Source: Ascaphus truei
Lineage: Eukaryota > Chordata > Amphibia > Anura > Ascaphidae
DNA: 64,000 nucleotides
Direction: 5' to 3'
Assembly: GCA_036426205.1 (NCBI GenBank)
Contig: CM071567.1
Span: 287,048,145 to 287,112,144, forward strand
Position 1 is the stretch's first letter. Each line of letters begins with the position of its first letter. Position numbers and translations under genes: made by a program. Of the stretch, positions 46,800-57,793 are shown one piece after another. Below the pieces are notes generated by a model. It saw nothing but the letters and a program-made list of their open reading frames with translations, was not told the origin of the DNA and made no database searches.

Positions 46800-47941
46800 A
46801 TTTATTGGCCTGGGTACCCCCTCACCGCCACACAGAGCTCCATTGATCAACTTAACACCGCACTGGAATTCTTTGAAAAATTATTTCACGGGTTTAATAT
46901 AGAGTTGGGAGGCTCTCGGGAGGAGATTTGCGACTTAAAGACAGAGATGGAAGCCTCTCGGAAGAAGAGATGTTCTGTGAGAGAGGCCTTCGAAGGGTTG
47001 AATAGTGAGTTTGAAACTATATAAACCAAATGTTCAAGCAAATGTTCAAGACCCTCTCAATCAAGCCAATGAAGGAGATAAGAGACTCCATGAATTAGAA
47101 GAGGAGAAGAAACAATTGGCCCAGGAATAGTTCGACATAAAGGCAGCACTGCAGAATGCAGAGAGAGTGCTGCAAGAAGCACGTATCTCCCTGGAGCAGC
47201 GCACACAAGCAGAAAACATGCTACAGAGACAGCTGCAAGAACTGCGTGTGAGTCTGCATAACACCAAGGAGAAACAGGTGAATGCTGAGGAGAAGCAGTG
47301 AGTTCAGCAGGAAGAAAGTATCCAGATTGCCAACAAAGTAAAAATGCTGCAGGAGCATTTGAATACCCAGTGTGTTCCCAGAGAGAAGCATGAGGAGCTG
47401 AAGGCCACACTGATAATAACCAGAGCCTTTCTGGAGGAGGAGCTTTGAGGCCAGATAACTCTGTATGAGATGGAGTATGAGGCGGTCCAAAAACTGAAGC
47501 AAGAGCTAGATGAGCAGAGACACTGCTCCCTCTCCAACAGTCAGTACACCCAGGAAGAAAAAAACCTGGAAAAGGCTAGCTGCTGGGACCCTAGCAAAGG
47601 AATTGGCAGAGCTCAAAAAAGTAATGTTGGATGCCTGGAAGCAAGCTCAGAGTGAGCACAGTGAATAGATGAAGATGGAGATATGGAGATGATGATGAGG
47701 AGGATGAGGATGAAGAGGCCTGGCAGAGGCCAGGCATTTAGTGCTAAATTGAAGTCTGAAAAGATGAAGTTAGAGATATTCCAAAACTAAAAGAGATATG
47801 TTGGTCACAAAAGAGACCACGGAGAGTGAACTCAATGTCCCCACTGACACGTATTGCGAGCCTGATGCAACCGTTCCTGATGCCCTTGTTCCTGATGTCC
47901 ATGCCCCTGCATTTAAGTTGAAAACAACCATCAGGAAGTAA
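46800..47941 (+). pseudogene. Coiled-coil reading frame inside LTR element
   Basis: A first open stretch (to 47022) reads SSIDQLNTALEFFEKLFHGF, then EEICDLKTEMEASRKK. After a frame change, a heptad-rich frame runs from about 47092: ELEEEKKQLAQE, stop at 47128, then ALQNAERVLQEARISLEQRT, LQRQLQELRVSL, stop at 47299, EKHEELKATL, stop at 47446, EYEAVQKLKQELDEQRH. A further frame change near 47570 opens LAKELAELKKVMLDAWKQAQ. The last frame, EPDATVPDALVPD to TTIRK, ends in TAA at 47939-47941, abutting the 3' LTR. This looks like a long cytoplasmic coiled-coil protein, possibly a host gene captured by the element, but I cannot name it; a divergent Gag is the alternative. Confidence 0.6.
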
Positions 47942-48506
47942 TGTCAGGGTCTCCTAGAATCCTGCTGCTAGCCATAGTTCCTTTCTCTGTCCACAGGGTG
48001 TGCTGCTTGTTTCTGTCTGCTCTGACGTTCCTCTGTCTGTCTCCTTGTTGCTCCTGTCCTCTGTTCTTATAGTTTCCTGTTTCCTGTTCCTTCCTTGCCT
48101 TTGTTTTTTTTATCTCGACTCCTTCTGCTGCTGCCCTGATCTTACCCGAGCTGATCTGTACCTTGTATCCTGTAGTCCTGATTACTTTTTAAAGGCCCTT
48201 GCTATTGAAAATAGATGGCCCTAGTCTGTTTCCTGCTAGCAAGTCCTGTATATGCTCCCTAGTCTCAGTCCCTGCTCCCCTTCCTTGCTCCTGTCTTCCT
48301 GTTGCTGTCCCTGCCCATGACTACGATGATCTTGCTTGCTGCCTGCCACCGAACCCTGCGTGTGACTCTGATGATTCTGCTTGTGACCACGATGATCCTG
48401 CTTGTTGCCTGCCACCAAACCCTGCTTTTGACCCCAACAACCCTCGCCTGCTCCCCACTGTTGTGGCCACCGAGGTCCTACCCGCTCTAGGAGTCTCCCC
48501 TTGACA
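47942..48506 (+). repeat. 3' LTR with internal GATGAT minisatellite
   Basis: TGTCAGGG...CCTTGACA, 565 bp. Between about 48,310 and 48,440 a unit containing TGACTACGATGATCTTGCTT / TGACCACGATGATCCTGCTT and GCCTGCCACCRAACCCTG repeats nearly three times. Confidence 0.7.
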
Positions 48507-48529
48507 ACAATGTGCTTTATAGAAAATAG

Positions 48530-48900
48530 AGGGAATTTTGAAAAAACACCAGCACATCTTACATCAAACACTTTGCTGCAAAAATGTATTACAGAAAAAA
48601 GCCAAGATAATATACTCAAAGGCCGATAATGTAAAAAAAGAAAATGGCACCTAGCATTCCAAGAATGAAGGAAAAAGATAAGTGCTGGCTAACAAGGAAG
48701 AAAACAGTAGATTATTACAATTGTCGTAAATGCAGATTCTGTAAATATGGGGGGGGGGGGGAATGTATCGGTATATGTTTTAATCTAAAGTAACAGGAGA
48801 AGTATTTGAAATTAAAAAAAAGATCAATTCATTACTTGTGAATCACTGTCGGATGGCCGAGTGTTCTTGTATTGTATTGAACATGGAACATCAGAGAATA
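48530..48900 (+). pseudogene. PLE Zn-binding/GIY-YIG fragment
   Basis: CRKCRFCKY near 48728, a 13-G run at about 48,750, then VTGEVFEIKKKINS near 48792 and VLNMEH near 48872 correspond to the CxxCxxCK...TGE.F.I...INC segment of PLE proteins. It is short and frame-broken. Confidence 0.68.
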
Positions 48901-49930
48901 TCTCGTATGTTTAAGAGACTGTATACTTTTGATCTCTTATCAAACCATTTCAAGACCATGTACTGCATATAATTGCATGGGTTGCTACAGTTATGATTCT
49001 CTGCAACATTAATGGATGAAAGGCAACTTAATTGCAGTGTTTCACTATTGCTACAAGTTGAAGGATCTGCATCCCACACACAGCTTTACCAAATGCTGCT
49101 ATTCTTAGCTCTGTGTATTTTTCCTTGACACAACTATCAGACAGACGAGGAGAACTGGCAGCTATGGTACCACTGCTTTAATGGAAGGGAATTAGGAGTG
49201 TCCTGGAGACCAGGACATCTGCATCCAGTTCACTGAATGGCTGTAAACAGGATTGCCGACCAATACCGACCCTTTTTATCATCACATGGAATCCATTTAT
49301 TAACTGTAGGACCCATTTCACTGAAAATAATAACAGACTTTTGTTTCATAGTTATAGTCAGGTAGACCTCGGTATGAATAGCTGTTCTGTGTGTATGTCT
49401 ACCGCTTATGATGATTTGGTTGCATTAACCCCTTGGTTATATAAGACTATGCTACACTTCCTGTGATTTGTCTGATTGTCTGATTACCTCCTTATTACTC
49501 CTACAGTATACATTCCTACGAATATCAGTTATATGTATTGTATAGTGAGATTTCTTATGGTATCCTTTAGGGTAGCCTTCTCATAGATTACTGTACACAT
49601 AGGTATTTTTCCCTTACCCCATTCCTTCAGTAGGCACTGTTGGTTTCAGCATACACAATTTGTGGGTTTGTGGACTGAGTTTTGCTAGGCAATGGAAAAG
49701 CTGAGCTCCATGGCCCCTGTGATTTGCGGTCTTTTCTGCACCATACACATCCAGGTTAATACATTGTATATAGGTTTGCACTGTCTTCGTAAGTGTACAC
49801 TACCCTGAGTAAGGTCTCTGAATGGAGCGAAACATCGTTTTTTGTTTGGACTATAATATATTATTTTTTTAACATCTTTCTGCAGTGCTGTGTATTATTC
49901 ATTGAACCTTCATTGGATGAAGTATTTATT
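48901..49930 (+). mobile_element. PLE 3' region
   Basis: Non-coding continuation of the PLE, with a hammerhead-like site at 49803-49838 and PLE-style 3' sequence after it. Confidence 0.55.
49803..49838 (+). ncRNA. Degenerate hammerhead-like motif
   Basis: CCCTGAGTAAGGTCTC, loop TGAATG, GAGCGAAACATCG: stem II TCTC/GAGC partial pairing, GAAAC box intact, core CTGAGTA instead of CTGATGA. Confidence 0.55.
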
Positions 49931-50124
49931 TTATTGATCTTGTTTTTGCATGCATGCAATGGCCATTTATGATTTCATACATGCTTGGAGTGCCGGTTAT
50001 TAGCTGTGTGTTAAAAGAGAAAAAATTCCACAGCAGTCCGTCTCATTTAAAAGTAACAGTTCAATTGAAATCATCAAAAAAAAATAGAACATCAAACACT
50101 CATTCATGTTAAAAAAAAAAAAAA

Positions 50125-50167
50125 AAACATAGATAGATAGATGGATAGATAGGATAGAATAGATAGA
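50125..50167. repeat. (TAGA)n microsatellite
   Basis: Imperfect ATAGATAGATGGATAG array; the next LTR begins inside it. Confidence 0.88.
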
Positions 50168-51340
50168 TGTAGGCAGGTCCCCCTCTTATTTCCGAGCTGT
50201 GTGAGGGGGCGGCTGCCGAGATGGCCTCGGTGGGGATTGCGGGTGGCGCTGGGAGGTTGCAGCTGTTCAGGGAGCTGCTGGAGCTCCGGGCAGTTTGGCA
50301 CAGCAGGTGACGGTCATCTTGGTTGCAGGCGCATGCGCAGAAGACATCGCACATGCACGGTGAAGTTCCCAAGTTGCGGCAACCATCTTTGTGCACCTTG
50401 CGCATGCGCAGTATAGCGCAAACGGCAGCCATTACACCCATGGCTCTGCAGGGGAACTACAGGTCCCATGAGCCTCTGGGTTGCAGAACACAAGGCCCAC
50501 AGCAGCCAATAGGGAACCCGGAATCCCCCTGCAAGAGATGGATACATTTAGTGCGCTCAGGGGGACCATGCCAGTTGGATGAGGGAGCTGAATCAAGCAG
50601 ATAGTGTCTCAGAGCCAGTGACTCTGAGACTAGGCCTTGTATATCCCCCCTTAGGCCCCAGCTAGGCCCCGACTCACAGTAGCTTCTGGTTGCTGCATGG
50701 AAGGCCCCTTAGATAGGGATGCTTCCCTATTTACTGTCTAGTGTCGGGGACACAGTGAAAACGCTGCACGATAATTGTTGTAAGAGACCCTGTATGGTGA
50801 TATTATGCATGCCGGAATTTACCCCACGTGGAGGCAGACACCATTGCAGACAACAACAACATTGGATAAGACGGATCCCCTTGTTAATCTGCATTACCCG
50901 GGTGCTGGATCCCTAGGCAGGTAGCCAAGTGCCCCAACACAACAGGATAGTGCTATCTCCTACACTTCTGGGTGGGTCCTGACATTGGGGGGAAAAGGAA
51001 ATCAGCGTATTGGTTTCAAGCACCCTATGTACTTTGGGGACACTCATTGGTGATACGGGGCTGGGCCTATTATACTGTGTGGTACAGGGTTCTGTTATAG
51101 TGTGTTCATTAAAGGTTGTTATCATATAGCTGAGTGTGTGTATTATTGCTACTTTTCTTGTAAGGGGCTTATCCCACCACGTTGAGATCCCTTCCAGGTG
51201 GAGGCGCTGCACCGAGACAAACCAAAATCACCCAAGGCTCCCAGTGGTGGAGGTTCAGGCATCCTGGTTGCCAAACAGGTAATTGCAGCATTGGTAGTTC
51301 CTTCCCTGGTATGGGGGAACAAGGGCTAAATAATTATATA
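50168..51340 (+). mobile_element. Full-length solo LTR, TGTAGCC family
   Basis: Starts TGTAGGCAGGTCCCCCTC. Two perfect NRF1-type palindromes GCGCATGCGC lie at 50329-50338 and 50400-50409 and a ZNF143-like ACTACAGGTCCCATGAGCC at 50456-50474. U5 stem AAGGG (51162) / CCCTT (51188), TGGAGGCGCTGCACC at 51197, then CCTGGTTGCCAAACAGGTA near 51263. TAGA occurs before 50168 and at 51341, a possible target duplication, though the flank is itself a TAGA array. Confidence 0.82.
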
Positions 51341-51479
51341 TAGATATATATATATAAAAAAAAATAATATATATATATTATATATATATAGCATATGAAC
51401 CAGCCCAAAGACCAGTAAAGAGACAGCAACCAGCAAGGAGTAATCCAAAATAACTGTATTGAAGCAAACAGTTACACGA

Positions 51480-51521
51480 AAGCCAACGTTTCGGTCTCAC
51501 AGGGAGACCTTCATCAGGGCC
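51480..51521 (-). ncRNA. Hammerhead ribozyme motif, near consensus
   Basis: Minus strand: GCCCTGATGA, stem II AGGTCTC / GAGACC around CCTGT, then GAAAC, GTTGGCTTTCGTG. Core boxes CTGATGA and GAAAC are both intact, the best-preserved copy in the window. Confidence 0.8.
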
Positions 51522-51560
51522 CTGAGGAAGGTCTCCCTATGAGACCGAAAAGTTGGCTTT
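51519..51560 (+). ncRNA. Hammerhead-like motif, mutated partner
   Basis: CCCTGAGGA, stem II GGTCTC/GAGACC, then GAAAAG where its partner has GAAACG. The C-to-A change should abolish or weaken cleavage. Confidence 0.75.
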
Positions 51561-51715
51561 CGTGTAACGGTTTGCTTCAATACAGTTTATTTTGGATTAA
51601 CTCCTTGCTGGTTGCTGTCTCTTTACTGGTCTTTGGGCTGAGTCATTGCATGTGGATTCCTATGGGACTAGCAACTGCCTTTTGCCCTAATTAGAGTGCT
51701 GACTGTTGTTTTGTG

Positions 51716-51716
<1 letters not shown>

Positions 51717-51752
<36 letters not shown>
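51717..51752. repeat. (TA)n microsatellite
   Basis: Uninterrupted TA array next to GAGGATATATATA. Confidence 0.93.
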
Positions 51753-51754
<2 letters not shown>

Positions 51755-51879
51755 GATATATATATAATATAGATAAAATATACAGTGCTTGAGCAAATTA
51801 CCTCAAAATCTACTAGCCGAACCAAAAAATCTACTCGCCACCTAGCCCTGCCCCTAGCCCCACCTCCAGATACACAGAC

Positions 51880-52925
51880 ACAGGGTGGGTTGAGACACAC
51901 AGACACAGGGTGAGGGGTGAGTGAGACACACAGACAGAGTGGGTGGGTGAGTGAGATACACAGACACTCGAGACACAGACACAAGGTGGGTGGGTGAGAC
52001 ACACAGACACAGGGTGGGTGGGTAAAACTCACAGGCACTTCGAGACACAGCCACAGGGTGGTTGGGTGGGTGGTTTTGAGACACAGACACCGGGTGGGTT
52101 TAGACACACAGAGCACGGGGGGAGTGTGACACACAGACACACATTAGACACACAGACACACATGAGACACACAGACACAGGGTGGATGGGTGGGTTAGAC
52201 ACACAGGGTGGGTGGGTGGATGAGACACACAGACACAGGGTGGGTGGGTGAGACACACAGACACAGGGTGGGTGAGACACACAGACAAAGGGTGGGGGTG
52301 GGGTGGTGAGACACAGACACAGAGTGGCCGGGTCGGTGAGACACACAGACACTTTAGACACACAGACACATGAGTGTGTGAGACACTTAGACACAGGGTG
52401 GGTGGGTGAGACACAGACACAGGGTGGGTGGGTGAGACACACAGACACATGGTGGGTGTGTGGGTGGGTGAGACACAGACACAGGGTGGGTGGGTGAAGC
52501 ACACAGACACAGGGTGGTTGGGTGGGTGAGAGACACAGACACAGGGTGGGTGGGTTGTTGAGACACAGACACAGGGTGGGTGTGTGTGTGAGACTAGACA
52601 CACGGACACAGGGGGTGGGTAGGCGGTGTGAGACACATGTGGGATGAGACAACAAGGGGTGGACCACACTAGACACACAGACACAGGGTGGGTAGACACA
52701 CAGACACAGGGTGGGTGGGTGAGACACACAGACCCAGGGTGGGTGGGTAAGACATAGACACAGGGTGGGTGTGTGTGTGAGACACACATATGAGACACAC
52801 AGACACAGGGTGGGTGGGTGAGACACACAGACACACTGAGACACACAGACACAGGGTGGGTAGACACACAGACACATGTTAGGTGGGTGAGACACACAGC
52901 ACAGGGTGGGTGAGACAAGGGGGGC
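51880..52925. repeat. 28-bp minisatellite, about 1 kb
   Basis: Dozens of units built from GAGACACACAGACACAGGGT and GGGTGGGTGGGT with variable phase. On the minus strand two long frames (299 and 272 codons) stay open because the unit lacks stops; they are not genes. Confidence 0.93.
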
Positions 52926-53420
52926 CATGTGAGGTGGGGGGACTATCAGGGTCAGTGGGGAGACATCGGTGGAAGGGGGGAGGAACCACGGGGGCAGGGA
53001 GGGGTTTTATCAGCGGCAGGTGAGGGGGGTACCATCGGCGGCAGGGGAGGGAGGTATCATCATGTGAGGCAGGGGGGGCATTCAGCAGCAAGGAGGGGAC
53101 TATCGGCAGCAGGGGGGGGGGGCCATGTGAGGCGGGAAATGATCATTGGCAGCAGGGGGCCATGTGAGGCAGGGGGACTATCAGCAGCAGGGGGAGAGGG
53201 GTTTTATCAGCGGCAGGTGAGGGGGGTACCATCGGCGGCAGGGGAAGGAGAAGGGGGCATGTGAGGGAGGGGGGGGGGACCATCGACGGCAAGGAGTCTA
53301 TCGGCAGCAGGGGTAACTATCGGCGGCAGGGGGGCCAGCAGCAGCAAGGAGGGCTACAGGGGATTCATCGGAGGGCAGGGGGGCCATCGCTGACAAGGGA
53401 GAGAAGGGAGAGGCATGGGG
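52926..53420. repeat. G-rich minisatellite
   Basis: Imperfect units of GGGGACCATCGGCGGCAGGG type, with runs of 7-9 G. The gene-like glycine-rich frame is compositional. Confidence 0.88.
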
Positions 53421-53636
53421 CAGCTTATCTCCTTGCAGGATCTCGGTTTGACAGCGCGCAAAATAAAATCCTGGCAGCGTGCCAAGTCTTCTTCCCAATC
53501 AGGAAGGGGATATTATTTTTATTTTATTTTGTTATCGGCGCCAGCAACCGCGTGCACTGCCTTGGCCATGAGGGTCGCCACCTGACACAATCTTGTCTCC
53601 CATGGCGACTGGGCGACTGGGTTTGTCGACCACTGT

Positions 53637-53661
53637 ATATATATATATATATATATATATT
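53637..53661. repeat. (TA)n microsatellite
   Basis: TATATATA array following GTCGACCACTG. Confidence 0.9.
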
Positions 53662-54140
53662 TGTTTTATACATCCTCTTTATTAGTATGTGTTTATGTTA
53701 GCACATGGCATTTGATTGTTCAATTTGCCTTTTAATATATTTTTTATAATATTATATTCTCCTTGTCCCTCGTTTTTTTGTGGTCACATTTATTTTTGGT
53801 CTTTTGTGATTTTTTTGTAATTGTTTATGTTTGTCACTACTCACTCTATCACCCTTATCCCCGAAGACCCACTCTGAAGGGTTAACTTCAAGTGTGCTAT
53901 TAATCTAGCATAATTACCAGGGAGTATATAAGAGAGTGTAGTGCTTCTATATTTTAACCCCTGATGAAGAAGGAACCCTGCCGACGAAACGAAAGGGGGT
54001 TGGACATTCCATAGTGTCATTGTACTACTGTTGCTGGGGGAACCAGGATATTTTATAATATATTATTATTATTATTATTTTTGTTAATGTGTAAATTACA
54101 ATAAAAATAAAAATCTTTTGCACCTTGAAATACATCACAT
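53662..54140 (+). mobile_element. PLE 3' fragment
   Basis: T-rich sequence with a hammerhead motif and terminal ACAATAAAAATAAAAATC near 54100. No coding region is retained. Confidence 0.65.
53957..54000 (+). ncRNA. Hammerhead-like motif
   Basis: ACCCCTGATGAAG with intact CTGATGA, a stem II region GAAGGAACCCTGCCGAC with poor pairing, CGAAAC intact, and AAGGGGGT closing against ACCCC. Stem II decay makes activity doubtful. Confidence 0.7.
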
Positions 54141-54277
54141 TGTTTTTATTCTGTCCATCTGCATAAAAGAGGAAATAAAAGTTTGATGCATATTTTTTTG
54201 ATCCAGATAGATTTATGCCACCTGGTGTAGCTTTTTAAAAAAAAAAAACATCAAAGACAAATTATGACCCAGGCTGC

Positions 54278-54430
54278 AGCAAATACAAATATCATGTGAG
54301 TACATTCACATCCGGACAGGTCTGTAACCCTGCTTTTCAGTATTATCTCCTAGCATACAATGCTTTCACTGCAGCAAGGGATTCTGTTAAATGAAATGCA
54401 AATGAGCACACAGTGTCACCTTTTGCTGCA
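54278..54430 (+). repeat. Dispersed repeat, copy 1
   Basis: TACAAATATCATGTGAGTAC, CATACAATGCTTTCACTGCA, GCAAGGGATTCTG and ATGCAAATGAGCACACAG; matches 55340-55470 in the same orientation. Confidence 0.75.
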
Positions 54431-55339
54431 AATAAGTTTTGACATGGATCCCCTAGCTGCAGAACCTGTTAATTCCATCGAAACGAAATCACGTTACCCT
54501 TCATCATCTCTGTTACTAAGTATAACTACTTTGCAAATCATTCACACAAGAATGGCTGTGAAAATTAGCAACAATTACCTCTTGATAAAATACATGTATT
54601 CATAATTACAGTACTCTCTTAGTATTACTCGATAACAATTTTAGGGCATTTACACCTACCGTAGTATGTATTAGCATGAGAGTTACATACTGTACCCTAT
54701 ACTGTATGTAAGCTAATTATTTGAGAACCTTTTTAACAGCTTTATCCGTTTAGTTTTCTCCTTTAATATTGGAAACATTTCTAAGGAATGTAGGATGAAG
54801 GGTGGTATTTTCAATTTAAAACCAGATAATAATTGAAAAAATATCTATTTTACTCAGCTCTTTACATTAGCCTTATTATTGTGTTTTTCTTATCAGCAAA
54901 GCTTTTATTATCTGCTTCTATTGCTCCATGGTTCTGTTCAATTTGTTTTTTTCCGTTTGAATATCAATCAATGATCCAATTTACACCTACTGTCTATTGT
55001 GAACTGCACTACTCTGATTACATTTGAAAGAGGTTTCAGTTTTAAAAATGCAGAAGAATGAATAAAAGTCCTTGTGCACCATCTACTGGTCAAGTAGCCC
55101 TAATTCCAACAGTAATAAAGGTCTAAAAATTATTGTGGAATGATAACAGAAGACTGCAGCAATACAGGAAATGTATTACTTGAAATTTGTAAACTTGCCT
55201 AAGTTTGATTTGCAAAGGTTTTTCTCACATTTTTTTAAAGTTGAAAAATTGCAACCAGACACAAAATAAATAATGGTGAGTTAAAAAATGTGACAAAAAG
55301 GGGAAAAAAACCTCCACCGTACCATGTACACCAAATAAA
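54431..55339. other. Unassigned AT-rich DNA
   Basis: No supported gene. Confidence 0.35.
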
Positions 55340-55470
55340 AATATCTCTTGTGAGCACATGCACATCTCTCAGATAGTCTGCAGCCCTGCCTTTCACATTA
55401 TCTCTTAGCTACAATGCTTCCACAGCAGCCAGGAATTCTGGGTAATAACATGCAAATGATCACTCAAAAT
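55340..55470 (+). repeat. Dispersed repeat, copy 2
   Basis: ATATCTCTTGTGAGCACATG, GCTACAATGCTTCCACAGCA, GCCAGGAATTCTGGG and ATGCAAATGATCACTCA correspond to copy 1. Confidence 0.75.
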
Positions 55471-55859
55471 TTACATAGAACTTTTAAGCCCAGGAAAAAC
55501 TTAAATTTTGGCCAAACTTTGTAGTTTAATAGTTTCAGAGGTATTTTGTAAATTTGGTCCCATCAATTGTACTTGTTAGTGGCATTATCTGATTTTTCTT
55601 TTTTTTTGGCACACATGGAGAGACCTGAGAATGTAAATCACTTGAATATACATTGCAAATTTAAATGAGCATATATACCTCTATTGGGAGGTATATGTCA
55701 ATTGGTACTCTTATAAAGAGGTCTCTTTCTCTGCCTCTATTGTTTGTTAACTTTGTGAATCTCTTGCAAATCCAGCCAATTTCACCATAATAAAAAAAAC
55801 ATTTTGCCCTCTTTCTGAACTATATAACACATTGGCACATTTATATATACATTACTTTA

Positions 55860-56594
55860 TGTAACTGTGTTTCCCCCGCCCGGTGGGAGATTTGTCCATT
55901 ACTATGGTGTATGGAGCATATACGTGCTGGTAACAGGAGTCGTCCACCGGTGGTAGTGGGGCACAGGACTAGGCTTCTGGGGTTCATACCCTACATCGCC
56001 TCCATCTTCCGTAGACTACAGGAACTGAAGGTGATCTCCCACGGTAGAACTATTACCTCTCCCCCCCAGTAAGGTCATGCACCAGGCAGGAGGTATATAG
56101 GAACAGGAACAATTTATTGTCTTCTGCACAGCACAGTTACACGGCAGGCTTCTGCCCGATGCAGTACTCTCAGCTCTCACTGAAGGATGGTCCCTGGACC
56201 GTCACTACATGCCAAAGGCACCCGCAGCTGTCCTAGCTCATCCCCACCTCCCTAGCAGTGGCAGAGGTATGGTCCACACTCACACTCCCCCTGAGGGAAG
56301 AGCACAAGGGAAGGCCCCAATATAAGGCTCCCAGTTGTGTGACCCGCCTTCCTCAGTGGGGGAAGGACACTACTAAATTTAGGGTGGTCCTGCCTTTATG
56401 TACTGCCAGGAGGAAGGCACCAGGTCTGGCTCATGATTGGTCATGCCCGGGCCTGATGTCACCGCCTCCCGCTGTCACTCAAATGCGGCTCCTTGGAGGG
56501 GGAAAACCCCATATCAACTACTGGTAACCTGATTGTAGATGGGTTTACTGCCAGCCCAAAGGCAGAATAGTAGCCATCAGGTGACCTGGCTACA
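55860..56594 (-). mobile_element. Solo LTR, TGTAGCC family, minus strand
   Basis: Minus strand starts TGTAGCCAGGTCACCTGATG and ends GGGAAACACAGTTACA. A poly(A) signal (TTTATT on plus) lies near 56113. U5 stem CCGTGGG / CTACGG precedes the family block TGGAGGCGATG. Flanks TTTA and CATA do not match, so the target duplication has decayed. Confidence 0.82.
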
Positions 56595-57429
56595 CATATT
56601 AAACAATGCTTTAACATTACCTTGATTTTATAAATGTTTTACTTTGCATAGTGAAGATGTTGTATAGCAGTACGTTAGCATTCATTAAGCAAAAATGTAG
56701 AGAGAGCATACATATTTATACAGCAATATCATCGCTATAAAAAAATCAAGTGTAACTGGTTACTCGTTAAAATCAGAAATGCTATACTGAATACTATACC
56801 ACTTACAGGACTTCTAATGAAGACCATGAAAACATAATAAACAAATATAAACACTTTGCATTGGCTGTTTTATCTTTGCTGATAGTTTTTTGTTGATTTA
56901 TCCGTGATGACTCAATGGGAGGGATTCACTAAACTCCCATAAAACGTATGTGAATAAAAGGCTCAAAGTTCAATCCAGCATTAAACTGCCATACAAGTGG
57001 GATAAGGGTTAGGCTTGTGAAACCAATCATGGGTTATAAATTATAGGGTACTGTAGCTCTCCTCAGTGGGCTACCAGGGCTTAAACCTTGTGAGGTACAG
57101 TAGCTCCATCTGAGGCCTACATAGTATTAACGTCTATGAGGATAAACATGGATTCAAAATAGCATCCTTAATCTTGCCCTTCTAGTAAGACAATATGTTA
57201 AGGGATGGAGGAGCTAGTTAGCCCTCGACCGAAGAAATAGGTCCACCTGAGCTACAGTAGGAGTTCTGAGTTTTTCAAGAGCTCTTCCTGAGATATTCAG
57301 CTACTTTAGTTATGAGTTAATATTCAAGTTAGTAAATGCTGCAGCAATGACAAGATGGAGGCTAACCCAGTTAGGACTTGACTAGAGTAAGATGGGGAAG
57401 TAACGCATGCTACAAGGCTGTGTTTCAGT
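56595..57429. other. Unassigned DNA
   Basis: No supported feature. Confidence 0.35.
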
Positions 57430-57793
57430 CCTAAGACTACGGCCCTAGTGCTCCCTGCCGCACGCATGCTCGCCAGCCTTGCGACAAGTGCACAAACTAC
57501 AGCCACGATCTGCAGTCTGCAGGGGAGCTATAGGATGCGTGAGGTGGCGCAGCCATGATGGGTGCATGGCCATGGCGGGGTATATCTGCCCTTCCATTGG
57601 CTACCCGGCGAGCACATGACCACATCGCGGAACGGAAAGACAACATTCTTGTCTTCCCTGCCAGCGTATGAGTCACGGCGCTTTGCGCGCCACACACACG
57701 GCCACTGGTGCCTTCCTCATAGTGTGCTGTGCTGTGGTGTTTGGCACTCATGCCACAGCACGCGCCGCAGCGGCCACTGGGGACCTGGCCTAA
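57430..57793. mobile_element. Possible GC-rich MITE
   Basis: A GC-rich block in AT-rich surroundings whose ends are roughly inverted: GGCCCTAGTGCTCCCTGCCGCACG on the left resembles the complement of the right end (CAGGTCCCCAGTGGCCGCTG...). No target duplication was confirmed. Confidence 0.35.

Larger units (their letters stand above)
45929..48506 (+). mobile_element. Small LTR element enclosing a coiled-coil frame
   Basis: Direct repeats begin TGTCAGGGTCTCC at 45929 and 47942 and stay alike for about 265 bp; the second extends to CCTTGACA at 48506. The flanks TCAAT (45924-45928) and ACAAT (48507-48511) are a near-perfect 5-bp target duplication. The internal part has no gag, protease, RT or integrase that I can see. 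Confidence 0.68.
51401..51640. repeat. Zero-spacer palindrome with two opposed hammerheads
   Basis: Arms 51401-51519 and 51520-51640 are reverse complements with a few mismatches, meeting at GGGCCC. Outer ends read CAGCCCAAAGACCAGTAAAG and its complement. Each arm carries a PLE hammerhead pointing outward. Confidence 0.88.

Noticed and set aside
52029..52928. Minus-strand open frames of 299 and 272 codons rich in Cys, Val, Ser, His and Pro
   Set aside because: They lie wholly in the 28-bp minisatellite, in two frames at once, because the unit lacks stop codons. No start context, domain or complexity supports a gene.
53261..53701. 146-codon frame after the G-rich minisatellite
   Set aside because: Its first half is minisatellite and its end runs into a TA array.
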